Source: Planctomycetaceae bacterium (lineage in GTDB: Bacteria; Planctomycetota; Planctomycetia; Planctomycetales; Planctomycetaceae). From it: a stretch of DNA of 15,199 bases. A program made the translations under genes and the position numbers. Below the pieces are notes generated by a model that was not told where the DNA came from, did not search any database, and worked only from the letters and a program-made list of their open reading frames with translations. This document shows positions 6,928 to 15,188 of the stretch, piece after piece (the first letter of the stretch is position 1; the number at the start of each line of letters is the position of its first letter). The stretch spans positions 1 through 15,199 of the forward strand of contig JAGQQP010000037.1 in the NCBI GenBank assembly GCA_020426085.1, in the 5' to 3' direction.

Positions 6928-8154
6928 TTAACGCAAGGGAGCCAGCGCCTGTCGATCTGCCGGCGGTTCCAGCTGCGAAGGAACTTCGCGAGACCAGATT
7001 CCGGGGACATCCTTTAGAATAAACAGAGCCAGTTCACGAGCATATAAGGCATGCCCTTCACGTGAAAACTGAGGTACATTTTGCAGATAGTAGCGATCCG
7101 GGTTCTGGATACTTTGAAACGTGCGTGAGGTATCACAGAAAGAAAGATTGATCTGTCGAGAATACGTCTCCAGCAGTTCGAAAGGAAAGCGGCTTCCATA
7201 GGTCACTCCTTTGCGAACTCCCAGCCGAGCCCGGGCCATTTCTCCACTCATCGCAGTCTCTGACACCTGCCAGGGCTTAGGGTAGGATGCGAGAATAAAT
7301 CGTGAGTAAGTTCCCTGCGATATCTGTTGAATATTTTGAATCGGCTCCAGGGTCTGCCTGACGTAGACTGACCAGTCGGGAGGATGATCTTCCAGCCACA
7401 GATATTTTCCCTGCGGTGTATCAATATCACGATCCAGTCCCGCAGGTTGATTTTCGACCCAGTAATCTCCGAGCCAGCGAAGCAGATAACGAGAGACAAA
7501 GAATTGACTTTCCAGTCGTTCTGGTTCGTTAAACTTTTCAAACAGCGGATGCATCGAACACAATGGCAGCCCTGCATCACTGATCTTTGTATAACGTCGC
7601 AATGCATGATCGTCGGCAACATCGGACATGTCAAAATGGAACAGGATCAGATCAGGCTGCAAACCCAGCAGGGAATGCCTGAGATGCAGATACGACATCA
7701 GTGGGCTGGCATCAGGTACGCCGGCATTGATGACTTCGACCTTCAACTCAGTCCGCTTCTGCAACAGTGCTTCCAGCCGGGAGCAGAATGTATCCTCGTC
7801 TGCCATCTCCGGTGCCAGTACCGTCTCCCCCCCCAGGCAGACAATTCGAAAGACCCCCGCAGGTTTCGGGATCGCAGGTTCCGCCCCTCTGAGCCCCATG
7901 CTGTTGATTGAAAACTGAATCGTTTCTCCCGTATCAGGATGTTTGCGGGAAACCTCCTGCAAAGGCCGGATACGGTGGTAACTCACATCAGAAGGAATCA
8001 GAAACCCTTCGGAATCATAGCTGCTGACAGAATCCTGATCACGATATTCCGCCACGCGCAATGCGACCTCACTCCCAACTGCTAACAGGATGAGAGTAAT
8101 CAGTGCCAGCGTAATATGTTTAAGCCAGCGCAGAGGTGAGCGAATGATCTTCAA
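6928..8154 (-). CDS. Membrane-anchored SGNH/GDSL-like protein, catalytic residues missing
   Basis: 408 residues. A signal anchor (about 13-32) holds a periplasmic or extracytoplasmic domain. The layout follows SGNH hydrolases: VFRIVCLGGETVL (101-113), KVEVINAGVPDAS (138-150), PDLILFHFDMSD (167-178) and a C-terminal SREGHALYARELALFIL (364-380). In active relatives these blocks read GGS or GDS, NxGVxG, ND, and DxxH before the EGH. Here Glu110, Asp148, Ser177, Asn359 and Gln362 stand in those places, so hydrolase activity is unlikely. Such domains can still bind sugars or acyl groups. The start is TTG at 8154: an in-frame TAA lies directly before it, the anchor follows at once, and no Shine-Dalgarno is visible. 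Confidence 0.75.
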   Translation of the reverse strand: MKIIRSPLRWLKHITLALITLILLAVGSEVALRVAEYRDQDSVSSYDSEGFLIPSDVSYHRIRPLQEVSRKHPDTGETIQFSINSMGLRGAEPAIPKPAGVFRIVCLGGETVLAPEMADEDTFCSRLEALLQKRTELKVEVINAGVPDASPLMSYLHLRHSLLGLQPDLILFHFDMSDVADDHALRRYTKISDAGLPLCSMHPLFEKFNEPERLESQFFVSRYLLRWLGDYWVENQPAGLDRDIDTPQGKYLWLEDHPPDWSVYVRQTLEPIQNIQQISQGTYSRFILASYPKPWQVSETAMSGEMARARLGVRKGVTYGSRFPFELLETYSRQINLSFCDTSRTFQSIQNPDRYYLQNVPQFSREGHALYARELALFILKDVPGIWSREVPSQLEPPADRQALAPLR

Positions 8155-8371
8155 TTATCAGAAACCGATGTTAAGATTTTAAGCTGATTCTACTTAAAGA
8201 ATGCGTTATCCCCGGCCATCCAGGCTGGAAACAACTCAGGAAGTGCGACCATTACTTCTGAACAAATACGAAGTGGTTGAGAAAAACCAGTTGCAGATAT
8301 TTGTTGAGAAATCCGCGGGGATTCTAATTTTGATCCTGATTTACAGCAATATGAGTCTGAATGTCCGCACT

Positions 8372-8399
8372 GGTTGATCTGAGAAGTTCCATATCAACC
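8372..8399 (+). promoter_or_regulatory. Dyad just upstream of the peptidase-ispA-dxs promoter (possible operator)
   Basis: A perfect 7-bp inverted repeat, GGTTGAT (8372-8378) and ATCAACC (8393-8399), separated by 14 bp. The half-sites are 21 bp apart centre to centre, two helix turns, as expected for a dimeric regulator. It ends 3 bp before the candidate -35, a position suited to an activator. Confidence 0.45.
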
Positions 8400-8402
8400 G
8401 CA

Positions 8403-8431
8403 TTGAAAAAACTGTTGTGAAAGCCTAACTT
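8403..8431 (+). promoter_or_regulatory. Candidate promoter for the peptidase-ispA-dxs operon
   Basis: TTGAAA (8403-8408, 5 of 6), a 17-bp spacer, and TAACTT (8426-8431, 3 of 6 but with the important T1, A2 and T6). Transcription would start near 8438, about 60 nt before the ATG at 8499. Confidence 0.4.
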
Positions 8432-8498
8432 GCATCATTCGAAACAGGATGCTGTCAATCGAATGTCTCACTCTCCCCTTTACCGGTGATCCAGACTT

Positions 8499-9704
8499 AT
8501 GAGTACAAGCCCCTCAGAGACCGCAGCTAAAGTCAATTCTGAAAAAGCGTTACAGCTCGTAACGGAGCTTATGGCAATCCCCGGCAAAAGCGGTGAAGAG
8601 GGACAAATCGCCGCGGAAATCAAAAAACGCCTGCTCAAAGCGGGGCTGTCTGAAAAATTAATTCAGTTTGATACCGCTCATAAGAAAAGCCCGATTGGCG
8701 GTCAGACCGGTAATATGATTGTCAAACTGCCCGGTACGCTGCGGGGACCACGCCGTCTGCTGATGGCCCATATGGATACCGTCCCCCTGTGTGTCGGAGC
8801 AGAACCGGTCAAAAAGGGAAACCTGATTCATTCCAAAAGTGCTCTGACCGCTTTAGGCGCGGATGACCGTGCTGGCTGCAGCGTGATTCTGAACGCACTG
8901 CTCACGATTCTCGAACAGAAACTCCCGCACCCACCACTCACCTTCTGCTGGATGGTCCAGGAAGAAATCGGCCTGGTCGGCGTGCGTCTGCTGACAACCA
9001 GCAAGTTGGGGAAACCCAGAATGTGCTTCAATTGGGACGGCAAAATGTCAGATATGGTCTGCATCGGTGCCACCGGTGATTCCGGCATGCTGATCCGGAT
9101 TCAAGGCATCGCCAGTCATGCTGGTGCGCATCCCGAATGTGGCGTCAGTGCCGCCGTGATCGCTTCCCGTGCGATTGACGATCTCTACACCAATGGCTGG
9201 CATGGACTGGTAATCAAAGGCAAGAACACAGGTTCCAGCAATGTCGGCGTAGTCGAAGGGGGAGCCGCTACAAACGTGGTGATGCCCGAGTTGACCATCA
9301 AAGCCGAAGCCCGCAGCCATAATCCCCGCTTCCGCCAGAAAATACTGGATGAATTCAAAAAAGCCTTCCTGAAAGCTGCCAAATCAGTCAAAAACAGCGA
9401 AGGAAAACAAGGGAGCGTTTCTTTCGAATCTTATTTGAAATATGATTCGTTCCGCCTTCCGGAAGAAGAACCCGCTGTGCAGACCGCACGACTTGCGATT
9501 AAAAAACAGGGGGGACAGCCGGAACTGACTATCGCCAATGGAGGTCTGGATGCCAACTGGATGACCGCCCATGGATTTCCTGCGGTCACACTGGGCTGCG
9601 GTCAACAGGACATTCACACCACCAGCGAAACCCTGATGATTGATGAATATCTCAAAGCCTGTCAGGTCGGACTGCTGCTGGCGACGGCAACAGAATCAGA
9701 CTGA
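8499..9704 (+). CDS. M20-family metallopeptidase (tripeptidase PepT-like)
   Basis: 401 residues, no signal peptide, so cytosolic. It has the di-zinc M20 layout: His91 and Asp93 in AHMDTV, bridging Asp122 in GADD, catalytic and metal Glu155/Glu156 in QEEIG, Asp180 in NWDG, and the last ligand His373 in DIHTTSE. The lid or dimer domain lies at about 188-300 (GDSGMLIRIQGIASHAGAHPE). The HTTSE ending and the GADDRAG motif are closest to PepT-type aminopeptidases that trim N-terminal residues from small peptides. The exact substrate is not known; a dipeptidase or acyl-amino-acid hydrolase is possible. It heads a likely operon with ispA (48-bp gap) and dxs. Confidence 0.88.
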   Translation: MSTSPSETAAKVNSEKALQLVTELMAIPGKSGEEGQIAAEIKKRLLKAGLSEKLIQFDTAHKKSPIGGQTGNMIVKLPGTLRGPRRLLMAHMDTVPLCVGAEPVKKGNLIHSKSALTALGADDRAGCSVILNALLTILEQKLPHPPLTFCWMVQEEIGLVGVRLLTTSKLGKPRMCFNWDGKMSDMVCIGATGDSGMLIRIQGIASHAGAHPECGVSAAVIASRAIDDLYTNGWHGLVIKGKNTGSSNVGVVEGGAATNVVMPELTIKAEARSHNPRFRQKILDEFKKAFLKAAKSVKNSEGKQGSVSFESYLKYDSFRLPEEEPAVQTARLAIKKQGGQPELTIANGGLDANWMTAHGFPAVTLGCGQQDIHTTSETLMIDEYLKACQVGLLLATATESD

Positions 9705-9752
9705 ATCAACACACACCAATGACACCAGATAAAAGTTAAAGACTCTGATTGA

Positions 9753-10649
9753 ATGAGCGACTCATCCCTGCCCTTCAAAGAAATGTGGAGCAACCTGCAG
9801 ACACTGGTCAATCACCGGCTGGAAGAGGCACTCGATCAATCTGCTGACTGCCCGCCGATTCTCAAAGAGGCAATGTCTTACAGCCTCTCTGCGGGCGGAA
9901 AACGGTTACGTCCCATCCTGGTGTTACTCAGCTGTGAAGCCTGTGGCGGTGACCTGAAAACAGCTTTCCCAGCCGCCTGTGCCATCGAAATGGTACACAC
10001 TTACTCTCTGATTCATGACGATCTGCCGGCAATGGACGACGATGAACTCCGTCGTGGATTACCAACCAGTCACATCAAATTCGGCGAAGCCAATGCGATC
10101 CTCGCAGGTGATGCTCTCTTGACCCGTGCCTTTGAACTGCTTGCAGATCAGATCGAAGTAAAGTCCTGTGCAGCAGCATGTTGTGTCGACCTGGCAAATG
10201 CCGCTGGCGCGGTAGGTATGGTCGGCGGTCAGGTCGCCGATCTGGAATCAGAACACCTGGAAAATCCCACACTCGAAATTCTGGAAGCCATTCATAAACG
10301 AAAGACGGGCCGACTGATCTGCAGTGCACTAACCATGGGAGCCCGTATTGGTGGAGCAGATCCTGAAACGCTGAAAAACCTGGAAAGATACGGCACCTGC
10401 ATAGGATTGGCATTCCAAATTACTGATGACCTGCTTGATTTAACCGGTGATGAAGAAAAAATGGGAAAAGGCGTGCGAAAAGACGCTGATCACGGTAAAT
10501 TAACCTACCCCTCCCTGATTGGCGTTGAAGAAAGTCGACGACGCTCTCAAAATTTGATTGAAGAAGCGTGCCTCTCGATCGCCCCACTTGGGAGCCACGG
10601 CCAACGATTGGAAGAACTGGCCCACTTTATATTAGAACGAGACCACTGA
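9753..10649 (+). CDS. ispA: Farnesyl diphosphate synthase (polyprenyl synthetase family)
   Basis: 298 residues, like E. coli IspA. It condenses IPP with DMAPP and then GPP to give C15 farnesyl diphosphate. Visible marks are GKRLRP (49-54), the first Asp-rich motif DDLPAMDDDELRRG (89-102) with the two-residue insertion of bacterial short-chain enzymes, GMVGGQ (155-160), KTGRL and the second Asp-rich motif TDDLLD (224-229). The residues before the first motif (TYSLIH, Tyr and Ser at -5 and -4) match FPP synthases; a GGPP product is the alternative. No Shine-Dalgarno is visible before the ATG. Its stop overlaps the dxs start (TGATG), so dxs is probably translationally coupled. Confidence 0.93.
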   Translation: MSDSSLPFKEMWSNLQTLVNHRLEEALDQSADCPPILKEAMSYSLSAGGKRLRPILVLLSCEACGGDLKTAFPAACAIEMVHTYSLIHDDLPAMDDDELRRGLPTSHIKFGEANAILAGDALLTRAFELLADQIEVKSCAAACCVDLANAAGAVGMVGGQVADLESEHLENPTLEILEAIHKRKTGRLICSALTMGARIGGADPETLKNLERYGTCIGLAFQITDDLLDLTGDEEKMGKGVRKDADHGKLTYPSLIGVEESRRRSQNLIEEACLSIAPLGSHGQRLEELAHFILERDH

Positions 10650-12562
10650 TGAACATCGAAATTCTACCACGGATCAAGTCGCCACTTGATATGAAAACTT
10701 TATCCGGGACTGAACTCGAAACGCTGGCTGCAGAAATTCGCGAAGTTTTGTGTACGGTTGTAGAAGATCGCTCGGCACACTTTGCAAGCAACCTGGGAGT
10801 GGTGGAACTCTGCATTGCCCTGCATATGTCTTACGATTTTTCCAGAGATCGTCTGATCTGGGATACGGGACATCAGATTTATCCACACAAACTGCTGACG
10901 GGACGCTACTCTCAAATATCGACCATCCGTCGTAAAGGGGGCCTGATGGGCTACCCTAACCCGGAAGAGAGCGACTACGACCTGTTCATGACCGGACATG
11001 CCGGTGCCAGCGTCTCCACCGTTCTGGGACTGAAAGCGGGTGATGATCTGATGGGAGAGTCAGATCGTAAATCAGTGGCCGTCATCGGAGATGGAGCACT
11101 CCCTTCCGGTGTCGTGTTCGAAGCCATGAATAACGCTGCCGGCATGGATCAGGATGTACTCGTCATTCTCAACGATAACAAAATGGGAATCTGCCCTCGC
11201 GTCGGCGGACTGGCACAATACCTCGACAAAGCACGCGTCGCCCCCTTTTACAATGGCCTGAAACGGGATGTCTCCTGGCTCCTGAATAAACTCCCTGTCG
11301 TCGGCGAGTCCATGGAAAATACACTGGGCAGCTTTAAAGAAGCAGTCAAGGGCTTTCTACACGGCGGCATGCTGTTTGAAGAAATGGGCTTCCGCTACAT
11401 CGGCCCTGTGGACGGACACGATATTGAATCGCTGTCCGGATACCTGAAAATGATCAAGAACATCAAAGGGCCCGTCCTGCTGCATGTCTTGACCGAAAAA
11501 GGTCACGGATTCGAGCCGGCAACCAACGATCCTGTTTCGTTTCATGCCCCGGCTCCCTTCCAGAGGAATGAAGAAAACGAAATCGTGCCTGTAGAAAAAC
11601 CAGGCAGCAGTTCCCCCAAAGCCTTCACCGATGTTGTCAGCAGTTCCATCTTCCAGGCCATGACCGATAACGAACGGGTCGTCGTCCTCACGGCGGCCAT
11701 GTGTGCCGGTAATAAGCTTGGAAAAGTCCGCGACGGCTTCCCCGATCGCTTCTTTGATACCGGGATCTGTGAAGCGCATGCGGTTGCCTTTGCAGGCGGT
11801 ATGGCCAAAGCAGGACTGCGACCAATCGTCGATATCTACAGTACGTTCCTGCAGCGCAGCTTCGACCATATTTTCCAGGAGGTCGCTCTGCAGAATCTGC
11901 CCGTCACCTTCTGTATGGACCGTGCCGGAATCGCCGGTGAAGACGGTCCCACGCACCACGGCGCGTTTGACAACAGCTATATGCGGTGCTTCCCGAACAT
12001 CGTCAACATGTCCCCCGGAGACGCGTTGGATGTCGAGCCCATGCTCGAATTTTCGCTGCAGCATGAGGGACCAGCGGCAATCCGCTACCCCAAAGCAGCC
12101 GCTGACGCAGTCGAACGCAAAGTCGCACCTGTGGAGCTGGGCAAGTCCGAAGTCTATGTCTGGGGCAAGGATGGAATGCTCATCGCTTTCGGCTCGCTGT
12201 TCACCAGTTGTGTACAGGCAGCAGAAAAACTGCGGGAAGAAGGACTCGACGTCGGCGTCATCAACGCCCGGTTCTCAAAACCGCTCGACACCGAAGTCAT
12301 CCATCAGGCGCTGTCGGAATCGGGCTTTGTGATTACCGTTGAAGAAGGTACACTTTGCGGCGGTTTCGGTTCTGCTGTTCTCGAATCGGCAAACGATGCA
12401 GGTTTAAATACCAGTCACCTCAAGCGGCTGGGAATCCCGGATCGTTTCATCGAACACGGGAACCGCAATGAATTACTGGCTGATCTGGGACTGGATGTGG
12501 ACGGTATCACGGCAACGGCCCGTGAACTGGCACAGCAGACCAAAGTAGCAATCAACGATTAA
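10649..12562 (+). CDS. dxs: 1-deoxy-D-xylulose-5-phosphate synthase
   Basis: 637 residues from the ATG that overlaps the ispA stop by one base (TGATG). The frame is open further upstream inside ispA but with unrelated residues. Dxs joins pyruvate and glyceraldehyde-3-phosphate to DXP using thiamine diphosphate, the entry to the MEP pathway. It shows His44 in SAHFAS, WDTGHQIYPHKLLTGR (71-86), the ThDP motif GDG at 147-149 with NDNKMG from 175, GPVDGHD (252-258), KGHGFEPA, catalytic Glu375 in GICEAH, DIYSTFLQRSFDH (395-407) and DRAGIAGEDGPTHHG (424-438). The segment GYPNPEESDYDLFMTGHAGASVS (101-123) departs from the usual GHSSTSIS form but keeps the His. All three transketolase domains are complete. 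Confidence 0.96.
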   Translation: MNIEILPRIKSPLDMKTLSGTELETLAAEIREVLCTVVEDRSAHFASNLGVVELCIALHMSYDFSRDRLIWDTGHQIYPHKLLTGRYSQISTIRRKGGLMGYPNPEESDYDLFMTGHAGASVSTVLGLKAGDDLMGESDRKSVAVIGDGALPSGVVFEAMNNAAGMDQDVLVILNDNKMGICPRVGGLAQYLDKARVAPFYNGLKRDVSWLLNKLPVVGESMENTLGSFKEAVKGFLHGGMLFEEMGFRYIGPVDGHDIESLSGYLKMIKNIKGPVLLHVLTEKGHGFEPATNDPVSFHAPAPFQRNEENEIVPVEKPGSSSPKAFTDVVSSSIFQAMTDNERVVVLTAAMCAGNKLGKVRDGFPDRFFDTGICEAHAVAFAGGMAKAGLRPIVDIYSTFLQRSFDHIFQEVALQNLPVTFCMDRAGIAGEDGPTHHGAFDNSYMRCFPNIVNMSPGDALDVEPMLEFSLQHEGPAAIRYPKAAADAVERKVAPVELGKSEVYVWGKDGMLIAFGSLFTSCVQAAEKLREEGLDVGVINARFSKPLDTEVIHQALSESGFVITVEEGTLCGGFGSAVLESANDAGLNTSHLKRLGIPDRFIEHGNRNELLADLGLDVDGITATARELAQQTKVAIND

Positions 12563-12616
12563 TAACGTCTCGCATTCTCCAATCAGTATGGACGCTTGAT
12601 TTACGGAGCATTCCGC

Positions 12617-14020
12617 ATGTTTTCACTGAGTTCTGTTTCTTCTGCACGGATTCCCGGTTTACTCTGTCTGGCGCTGGTCGCCTTTGTTCTGACAGCATCT
12701 TCGGCCCCCGCTTTCGCGGAAACCTATGAATTCAGAGAACCTGTTCAGGACGCGCGTACCTTCAATGTGAACTCCACCGTGCGGGTCAAAGGACAGCTGG
12801 AAACCGCGATCAAAACCGGACAGGCCCGCTCGCTGGAACTCGACGTCGATGGGAAATTTCAGTACCTCGAACGACGGCTGCCCGGAACCGGACGCGATGC
12901 AGAAGCCTTTCGCTCACTCCGTTATTATGAAGCAGCAACCGCCACCATTGATGTTCAAGGGCAGAAAACCTACGCCCGTGGCAGCGACAAACATCGACTC
13001 ATCGTGGCGGAAGGGACCCTGGAAGGGCTCTCGCTGCATGCCCCCAACAGTCATCTCCTGCCTTCCGAACTGGAACTGCTGAACTCCCCCGGAGACAGTC
13101 TGCCGGTCCTGGCATTATTACCCCAGTCGGATGTCGAAGTGGGCGAAGTCTGGACTCCGGACCGCTGGGTTCTGCAGTCTCTGACCGGCCTGGAAGCAGT
13201 TTTAAAATCCGAATTAACCTGTCAACTCGATTCCGTGGAAGAGCAGCTGGCGACCATCAGTTTCAAAGGCAGTATCGAAGGAGCCACCGTTGGTGCCCAG
13301 ACGACAATTACCGTCAAAGGCAAACTGCAGTTTCGCCTGGACCACAACTATATCAGTCAACTGGAACTGCAGCAGACAGAAAAACGCTCGGTAGGCTCCG
13401 TCAGTCCGGGAATGAAAGTGACAGCGGACGTCAACTGGACCCGCACTGTCGCGACTGCCCCTGGCCCGCTCACCGATGAAATTCTCGCTACAATTCCGCT
13501 GGAGACCAGCCCGGAAGCCAAATACCTGAGCTTTGAACCACCGTGGGACGTCCGGCTGCTGCTGCCTCGTGACTGGTATGTCTTCCATCAGACAGGTCAG
13601 GTAGCGGTTTTACGCCTGCTCGATAAAGGGAGCCTGGTCTCACAGGCCAATATCTCAAAGATCCCGACTGTGAAACCAGGCGAGCACACCAGTGAAGAAC
13701 AGTTCCAGCAGGATATCCGCTCTTCTCTGGGTGACAAGCTTGTCAAGATTCTGAAAGCCGAAAACCTCTCTACAGACGACGGACGGTTCATCCACCGCGT
13801 CACCGTTGCCGGGAAAGCCAACGACATTCCGGTTCAATGGATTTATTACCTGTGCGCGGCTCCGTCCGGCAGACAGATTTCGTTCGTCTTCACCGTCGAC
13901 GAAAAACTGATCGATGAATTGAACCAGCGTGACACGGACATCGTGTTGAGCCTGCAGTTCCTCGAACCGAAACCAGCGCCCGTCCAGGCAACGCCCCTCG
14001 ATGGCAATAAGCGGAAATAG
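12617..14020 (+). CDS. Secreted two-part protein of unknown function
   Basis: 467 residues. The ATG at 12617 is preceded by GGAG at 8 bases; a TTG at 12596 would add only seven residues. Residues 1-34 form a signal peptide (SARIPGLLCLALVAFVLTA, cleavage after AFA before ETYEF). The N-terminal part, about 35-290, is rich in alternating polar and hydrophobic strands with Thr and Lys, as in beta-sheet proteins. Its VEVGEVWTPDRWVLQSLTGL stretch marks a boundary within it. From about 304 (LSFEPPWDVRLLLPRDWYVF) to 455 the pattern resembles PsbP/Mog1/DcrB-type lipoprotein domains, ending QISFVFTVDEKLIDEL and IVLSLQFLEP. That likeness is weak inference. It lies 54 bp after dxs and may be co-transcribed. 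Confidence 0.75.
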   Translation: MFSLSSVSSARIPGLLCLALVAFVLTASSAPAFAETYEFREPVQDARTFNVNSTVRVKGQLETAIKTGQARSLELDVDGKFQYLERRLPGTGRDAEAFRSLRYYEAATATIDVQGQKTYARGSDKHRLIVAEGTLEGLSLHAPNSHLLPSELELLNSPGDSLPVLALLPQSDVEVGEVWTPDRWVLQSLTGLEAVLKSELTCQLDSVEEQLATISFKGSIEGATVGAQTTITVKGKLQFRLDHNYISQLELQQTEKRSVGSVSPGMKVTADVNWTRTVATAPGPLTDEILATIPLETSPEAKYLSFEPPWDVRLLLPRDWYVFHQTGQVAVLRLLDKGSLVSQANISKIPTVKPGEHTSEEQFQQDIRSSLGDKLVKILKAENLSTDDGRFIHRVTVAGKANDIPVQWIYYLCAAPSGRQISFVFTVDEKLIDELNQRDTDIVLSLQFLEPKPAPVQATPLDGNKRK

Positions 14021-14252
14021 TCCGGATCGCTTGCCCGCAGTCGGTCCCTGAGGTACGAATTCAGGCTCAAAATCCTCACGACCAGTGTAATCGGTCATTG
14101 AGTTTCGTGAGAGAACGGGGATTCCTCTGCTCGCCCCCACGGAATGCGCACTAAACTTCAGTACCGGGTTCCCATGCTTTCGTTGTTTCCAGGCAATGAA
14201 CCACAAACCAGTTTCATCCAAAACGATTTCCTTCCCGGACAGGAAGAGAAGT

Positions 14253-15188
14253 ATGACGCCAGTTCTCTCAACATCACTTTCGACACTACCAAACGAATTA
14301 CTGATCAGTTTCGGTGCAGGACTGCTGATTGCGGTCTCACTCGGATTCGCCGCCGGCTATTTCCTCGGAAAGAGTGCACCGGTCCGGAACCTCAAGCGGG
14401 CCCAGAAACATCTGCAGAACTGCTATCAACACGTCAAAGAAACTCTGGACACGGCCTGCGCCGCCTGCTCACTTCTCGAAAAATTTCCGGGAACCATTCT
14501 GACCAGTGACCAGACACGGGAATTAAATTCCCGACGCACCAGCCTGCTGTCACTGATCAATCGACTGGTAGAACGAAAAAATACAGAGCCGGACAACATC
14601 CCGCCTGTCAAAAAACAGGAGAAAAAGAAACAGCAGGAGTTCCCGGCGTTACAGTGGGCCTTCCAACCGGAACACTCGCATTTAAAACTGCCTGACTCTT
14701 CTGCGTTCGAAGCCAATCTGGAAATGATGCTGCTGGCGGGAACAGCCACGGAAAACAACTGCGGGCTGTTACTCGTGCAGATGAATCAGCATGATCAGCT
14801 GAAAGAACGGTTTGGGATCATGGCTCCCATCAAGTTTATGAAAACCCTGTCGCGATTGATCATGCACCAGGTACGAGACGAGGACGTCATCTGCCTCTGG
14901 AAATCAGACATACTGGCGGTCCTGTTCCCGGGTGTCGAAGTCGATGCCGGACAGGTCTGTGCCGAAACGATTCGCGAAGCAATTCGCCATCATCACTTCC
15001 GACTGGAAAGCAACAGCCCCGAAGTCGTTGTCACTGCCAGCCTCGCCTACCTCAACTGTGTTCCCGGCGATTCTGCCGAGCTGATTCTGGAACGTGGCTT
15101 ACACGCATTGGCGCAATCCCAGAAACAGGGCCGCAATCAACTGATCATCCAGGACAGTCATTCTTACGAACACAAGCAGGCGATTTGA
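14253..15188 (+). CDS. Membrane protein with degenerate GGDEF domain
   Basis: 311 residues from the ATG at 14253, supported by AGGA 8 bases upstream; the frame is open to 14196 but gives no clear start signal. One transmembrane helix lies at about 16-38. A helical, probably coiled-coil linker (45-108) and a Lys/Gln-rich stretch (120-129) follow. Residues 168-300 follow the GGDEF fold, ending ILERGLHALAQSQKQGRNQL as in diguanylate cyclases. The signature is KSDIL (217-221) instead of GGDEF, and the metal-binding Asp of the first strand is Gln176, so cyclase activity is unlikely. It may be a c-di-GMP-independent scaffold or a regulatory partner. TGA lies 11 bp from the window end. Confidence 0.8.
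   Translation: MTPVLSTSLSTLPNELLISFGAGLLIAVSLGFAAGYFLGKSAPVRNLKRAQKHLQNCYQHVKETLDTACAACSLLEKFPGTILTSDQTRELNSRRTSLLSLINRLVERKNTEPDNIPPVKKQEKKKQQEFPALQWAFQPEHSHLKLPDSSAFEANLEMMLLAGTATENNCGLLLVQMNQHDQLKERFGIMAPIKFMKTLSRLIMHQVRDEDVICLWKSDILAVLFPGVEVDAGQVCAETIREAIRHHHFRLESNSPEVVVTASLAYLNCVPGDSAELILERGLHALAQSQKQGRNQLIIQDSHSYEHKQAI

Larger units (their letters stand above)
8155..8498. other. Divergent intergenic region (344 bp)
   Basis: Separates the minus-strand SGNH-like gene from the plus-strand peptidase gene. No gene is seen. On the plus strand it carries a 7-bp dyad (8372-8399) and a candidate promoter (8403-8431). On the minus strand TAGAAT near 8197 could be a -10 for the SGNH-like gene, but lacks a -35. 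Confidence 0.55.

Noticed and set aside
7384..7911. 175-codon open frame on the plus strand inside the SGNH-like gene
   Set aside because: Antisense to a gene with clear fold motifs; no recognisable protein features.
11357..12064. 235-codon open frame on the minus strand inside dxs
   Set aside because: Antisense to a well-conserved part of Dxs; composition is that of a codon-bias shadow.
13655..14221. 188-codon open frame on the minus strand over the end of the secreted protein
   Set aside because: Most of it is antisense to the better supported gene with a signal peptide; no start signal or family.
14144..14509. 121-codon open frame on the plus strand before and over the start of the GGDEF-like gene
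   Set aside because: Out of frame with a gene that has a good ribosome-binding site, membrane helix and domain match.
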